Source: Symbiodinium natans
Taxonomy: Eukaryota > Sar > Dinophyceae > Suessiales > Symbiodiniaceae
Assembly (NCBI GenBank): GCA_905221605.1
Contig: CAJNDS010000668.1
Span: 1,147,055-1,211,054 of the forward strand
DNA: 64,000 nt
Direction: 5' to 3'
Part shown: piece by piece, positions 62,101 through 64,000 of the stretch
How the letters are laid out: the number at the start of each line of letters is the position of its first letter
Numbering within the stretch: the stretch's first letter is position 1
Notes under the pieces: generated by a model
What the model saw: only the letters and a program-made list of their open reading frames with translations
The model's database searches: none
What the model was told of the DNA's origin: nothing
Translations under genes and position numbers: made by a program

Positions 62101-64000
62101 GCGGAGCCATTGCATCATCCATCCTATCCTCGCTGACGCTCCCGTCCATGATCCGACTCATCTCTTTCAGCTCCTGCGACAGTGTTGTCTTGGTATCTAT
62201 CTGCTGCGATTCTATCCAACCTTTCCAGTGCTTCACCTCCTCTTCGCATTCCACCAATCTCTTGCTCACGACGTCCGCCTTTTCCGCTGAGCTATTAGCA
62301 ATTGCACTTGCACATTCGCTTGCCACCTTAAGCTTGGCTACGTCGGTCTGCGTGTCCACAACCACCGTCTGCAAGTCATCTATCCTGCCATCTATCTCTC
62401 CCAACGACGATTTGTCCGGATCAGCAGGAGCTCTCACCTTTGCCCGCCTGGGTGGGGATGATGTTGCCCTCATCTCGTCGTTCCTGCCTCGTCCTTCAGG
62501 AGGAGTATCGATCCCGAAATGCTCGTACTGCCCACCTATCCCAGGAGATCGTGGAGCCGGGGATCGATTGCCCCATCCTTCGCTACCCTGATCCGGGGTG
62601 ATCATTCCTGCCTGATGGATCGGTCCCCCAATTTCTGTCGACTTCGACTTCTTCGCTGCGGGGACGCTCTCGGCTATCTGGTTCATCTCCTTAACGGCCT
62701 GCTCCGCTCGTTGCTTACGCAGTCCTTCATCCATCTTGCCTATCTTGCTGGTGGTACCAACTCCATTTTCCGATCCACCCGGGCTATCCCTCTTCAATGA
62801 TGTAGATCGACCACCTGAGTGCCCACTATCCGACCCCATCGACATCTTTCGTGACCTGTCTTTCTCTACCCCTGCGATCTCGGCACCATATATCCCAGCA
62901 TTCCACCGTTCCTGCGACTCCGATTGCATCGTCATGGGCGTTGATCCAGGCTCTCCTGGCCCCTGATCTGTGAAGAACTTCGCAAAGTCCATGTCAGTGA
63001 TGACCCCCGTTTCCTCGAGCGTACTCCGGATTCCATGGGATCCCCACTCTATTCCGATCGTCGTAGTCTGACCCATCCTCACATCCTTCAACGCTTCAAC
63101 GTTCCCGCCTGGTGATGCCTCCGAGAGACCTGTAGATGAAAATACAGACAGTGCTCTATCATCGCTCCCACTGACCACGTTCTGCGCTACCGCTGACGAT
63201 CCCTTAGCTATCAACTCCAGGTCTGTAGGATCGGCACCGACATTCCCAATCATGGTCGCACTATTCGAATACACTCCTGGAACGAGATCATCTCCATTCC
63301 CTCTGCCCATCCAATGTCCGCTATCCGCACTTCTCGTTCGATCGCCCTCCGCACCGAGCTCGCCACTGAGCATCATCGCATCTATTCCATCATCATTCCT
63401 CCTGATCGTCCTATCATGATCTGACGATGATGACACTGCAAGACTATCCACTCTGTCCTCGATCGCCATTTCTAACCTGGAACCAGTGATTCCCTTGGCA
63501 CCTCCCGTTGACTCGTAATTCGTCCTGTGGGACACAGGCTCGGAGGGGATGACGAACGGTCCCTCTTCCATCCTTTCATCTATTCCAGCCAGATCCTCGA
63601 TAGCAAGCGTCGGAGTCCTAGCGTTTCCCGCTTCTATCTCACCTCTTCCGGCCCTATACTCATTTAAATCTGTAGCTCCCATAACTGGATCAAACACTAC
63701 AGGACGGCTTGCAAGCATGCTGAGCTGCATTACGGCATCCCCTCTATCTGCTATCGACGGGATTGCGAGCAACTCCTGCAAACCTTCGTCTGCGTCCCTC
63801 CCCTGAGTGCCCGACGTGTCCGCTATTCCGGCATAGCCCAGTCCTCCCGACCTCCCCACACTATCCATTGCCGCCACGATCTCCAAGTTTCTATCCGTCA
63901 GTCCTGGGGGTGGTCCTGACACTAACATATTATTCGCAGCACTCGACCTGATGTCTACAGTAAGCGGTCCTGAGAAACTGAGGCCGAGGCGATCTCTATT
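59093..64000 (-). CDS. gag: Retroelement ORF1, gag-like protein (5' end beyond window)
   Basis: The first ATG in view is at 63928 (1611 aa), but the frame is open upstream to the window edge, so the real start may lie outside. The N-terminal third is low-complexity and Ser/Gly/Asp-rich. A long heptad-like coiled coil covers about residues 540-1070 (numbered from the first ATG). A cysteine cluster CPVC...CHGC..CGNC...CMLC at about 1119-1166 looks like a RING/FYVE-type zinc fold. A gag-like helical region follows at about 1203-1430 (LKYPALENQLF..., FPGKPEEEALEEFMTRWD). Two CCCH fingers lie near the C-terminus at about 1514-1575 (CX7CX6CX3H and CX8CX4CX3H), in the position where copia Gag carries a CCHC knuckle. 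It most likely forms the particle and binds RNA. It ends 50 nt before the ORF2 ATG. Confidence 0.8.
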   Translation of the reverse strand, partial: NRDRLGLSFSGPLTVDIRSSAANNMLVSGPPPGLTDRNLEIVAAMDSVGRSGGLGYAGIADTSGTQGRDADEGLQELLAIPSIADRGDAVMQLSMLASRPVVFDPVMGATDLNEYRAGRGEIEAGNARTPTLAIEDLAGIDERMEEGPFVIPSEPVSHRTNYESTGGAKGITGSRLEMAIEDRVDSLAVSSSSDHDRTIRRNDDGIDAMMLSGELGAEGDRTRSADSGHWMGRGNGDDLVPGVYSNSATMIGNVGADPTDLELIAKGSSAVAQNVVSGSDDRALSVFSSTGLSEASPGGNVEALKDVRMGQTTTIGIEWGSHGIRSTLEETGVITDMDFAKFFTDQGPGEPGSTPMTMQSESQERWNAGIYGAEIAGVEKDRSRKMSMGSDSGHSGGRSTSLKRDSPGGSENGVGTTSKIGKMDEGLRKQRAEQAVKEMNQIAESVPAAKKSKSTEIGGPIHQAGMITPDQGSEGWGNRSPAPRSPGIGGQYEHFGIDTPPEGRGRNDEMRATSSPPRRAKVRAPADPDKSSLGEIDGRIDDLQTVVVDTQTDVAKLKVASECASAIANSSAEKADVVSKRLVECEEEVKHWKGWIESQQIDTKTTLSQELKEMSRIMDGSVSEDRMDDAMAPQLTEGAMQLARRMRRQVENVKVLKTSVTTRLKGVEERLSTAEHSADIAKQSTGTKITTLETGLNEVRRGIGVVFSSMQMRHENGTWKNERLDKVETVLNRQWDQIKIAGEELRKLKSKGSQKAGTDTASSSHCNSQGKGPGCGCREPGEGHGTCIDGAVRGETKKLSEVVLAQKEHIMTVAREVIKNRKSVAEIVANMTKVHKTCENVAARTDRMDEKRNGEQAWVKDTVRKMEKTMESMSSRMIDEQKRVTGEFILVNARIDESARNEGVGKMRGNSAEIGKPPTMTRGRDSHGGSGGADGRARSDNARGIEASRPELAGPVVDRRIESRCIVLEQQVTKITSQLQGLTTVNERIVRENASLTSEIESMKGENKGVTESVARMIRDNRDEVSKMRADLDLRSREMIELKEKNEQLEATVREYERRLEQVKRNDSIKAELDSMWNRIGEIAKQSSEYAMPAPAAGGASNAGSARPSAGATPAPSSFGDRREHGRKDRQGDGGLLGEETRIRRCPVCVRQAEMMIACHGCGREVCGNCYEYHDDVCMLCSTDRRGCDAGGYAGTGLPRPQSGRDHEGDDARFRNPVGGGYNKFKDTRGMEKCNEISIAKEPSSGEVGLWLGDVAHTAKAAYLYDGDYAYTQVLRVRERSEAMIDMELKYPALENQLFSGLKRAIKSESLSAKVKMEMYKTQQVGDGKPMTAMRLLTLIVKHVEIPIAKESQVLYDGLSSTKVMSFPGKPEEEALEEFMTRWDLAHTNLTGLKGNTWSEQQLGWMLHSKVQRVQVLNHDIEAWRLLPDEAKTHTWLRKRIKDRLEMWRADKNIDEASMRVSRQAFTSGYAAMPAQQGSYRAPVNRRSAYADDRPRSSSPAGGNSYGRGISVGRGRDGLSQAGRADDPKNRYGSKSPFGKRGVCYPYTRGTCPMTAADCKHSHDIYLYSQAEEVLKKAGYCFEHFRYGSCRNDKCKMLHEAIPNSIREAFETVEIEQKETRPSSPHADGEGPSFR

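Overview
The window looks like nuclear DNA of a myzozoan alveolate, most likely the dinoflagellate lineage; a chromerid or perkinsozoan is less likely. Four things support this. There are abundant TTTAGGG/CCCTAAA repeats. A cox1 fragment at 11971-12600 has the FGNQSMI and SLPTGTKIFNW wording of alveolate mitochondria. A small broken fragment at 600-945 has a DExTPGN...RK signature that I recall from dinoflagellate proteins. A giant Ty1/copia-type retroelement has the domain make-up I associate with dinoflagellate polyproteins. No intron-bearing host gene, tRNA, rRNA or spliced-leader gene could be recognised.

Positions 1-19040 form a subtelomere-like mosaic. Short telomere-type arrays in both orientations, many degenerate, are stitched to short unique pieces. 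These include coding-like 'shards' of 60-500 bp, at least two families of small inverted-repeat (MITE-like) elements, a mitochondrial cox1 insertion, homopolymers and a (GA)n tract. At 6644-9475 sits a compound module of about 2.8 kb. Inverted copies of a GGATCAAAA block and of a 72-77 bp unit centred on a CTCGAG palindrome flank an AT-rich core, a 1.3 kb (GTA)n array and a 125-bp tandem repeat.

Positions 19040-64000 hold minus-strand retroelement sequence. In transcription order it runs ORF1 (gag-like, 59093 to beyond the window edge), ORF2 (pol, 48465-59042, 3525 aa) and ORF3 (20636-34435, 4599 aa). ORF2 carries an aspartic protease, a GPPC/EQP methyltransferase-like domain, an integrase with a 2-oxoglutarate/Fe(II) oxygenase-like insertion, a copia reverse transcriptase and RNase H. 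ORF3 has zinc-binding clusters, a long coiled coil and an HGTS ADP-ribosyltransferase-like motif. A noncoding tail (19050-20635) follows.

A 100-N gap (42660-42759) splits the region. The last 13857 bp before the gap (28803-42659) are near-identical, same orientation, to the first 13857 bp after it (42760-56616). The apparent second copy of ORF2/ORF3 is therefore probably an unmerged contig overlap (haplotypes) or a join of two family members. With the overlap removed the element is about 31 kb, still unusually large, with no 5' LTR in view.

The most striking unexplained signal is the hexamer GGATAG on the coding strand (CTATCC on +). It recurs roughly every 80-200 bp across coding and noncoding parts of the element but is absent or nearly so in the first 19 kb.
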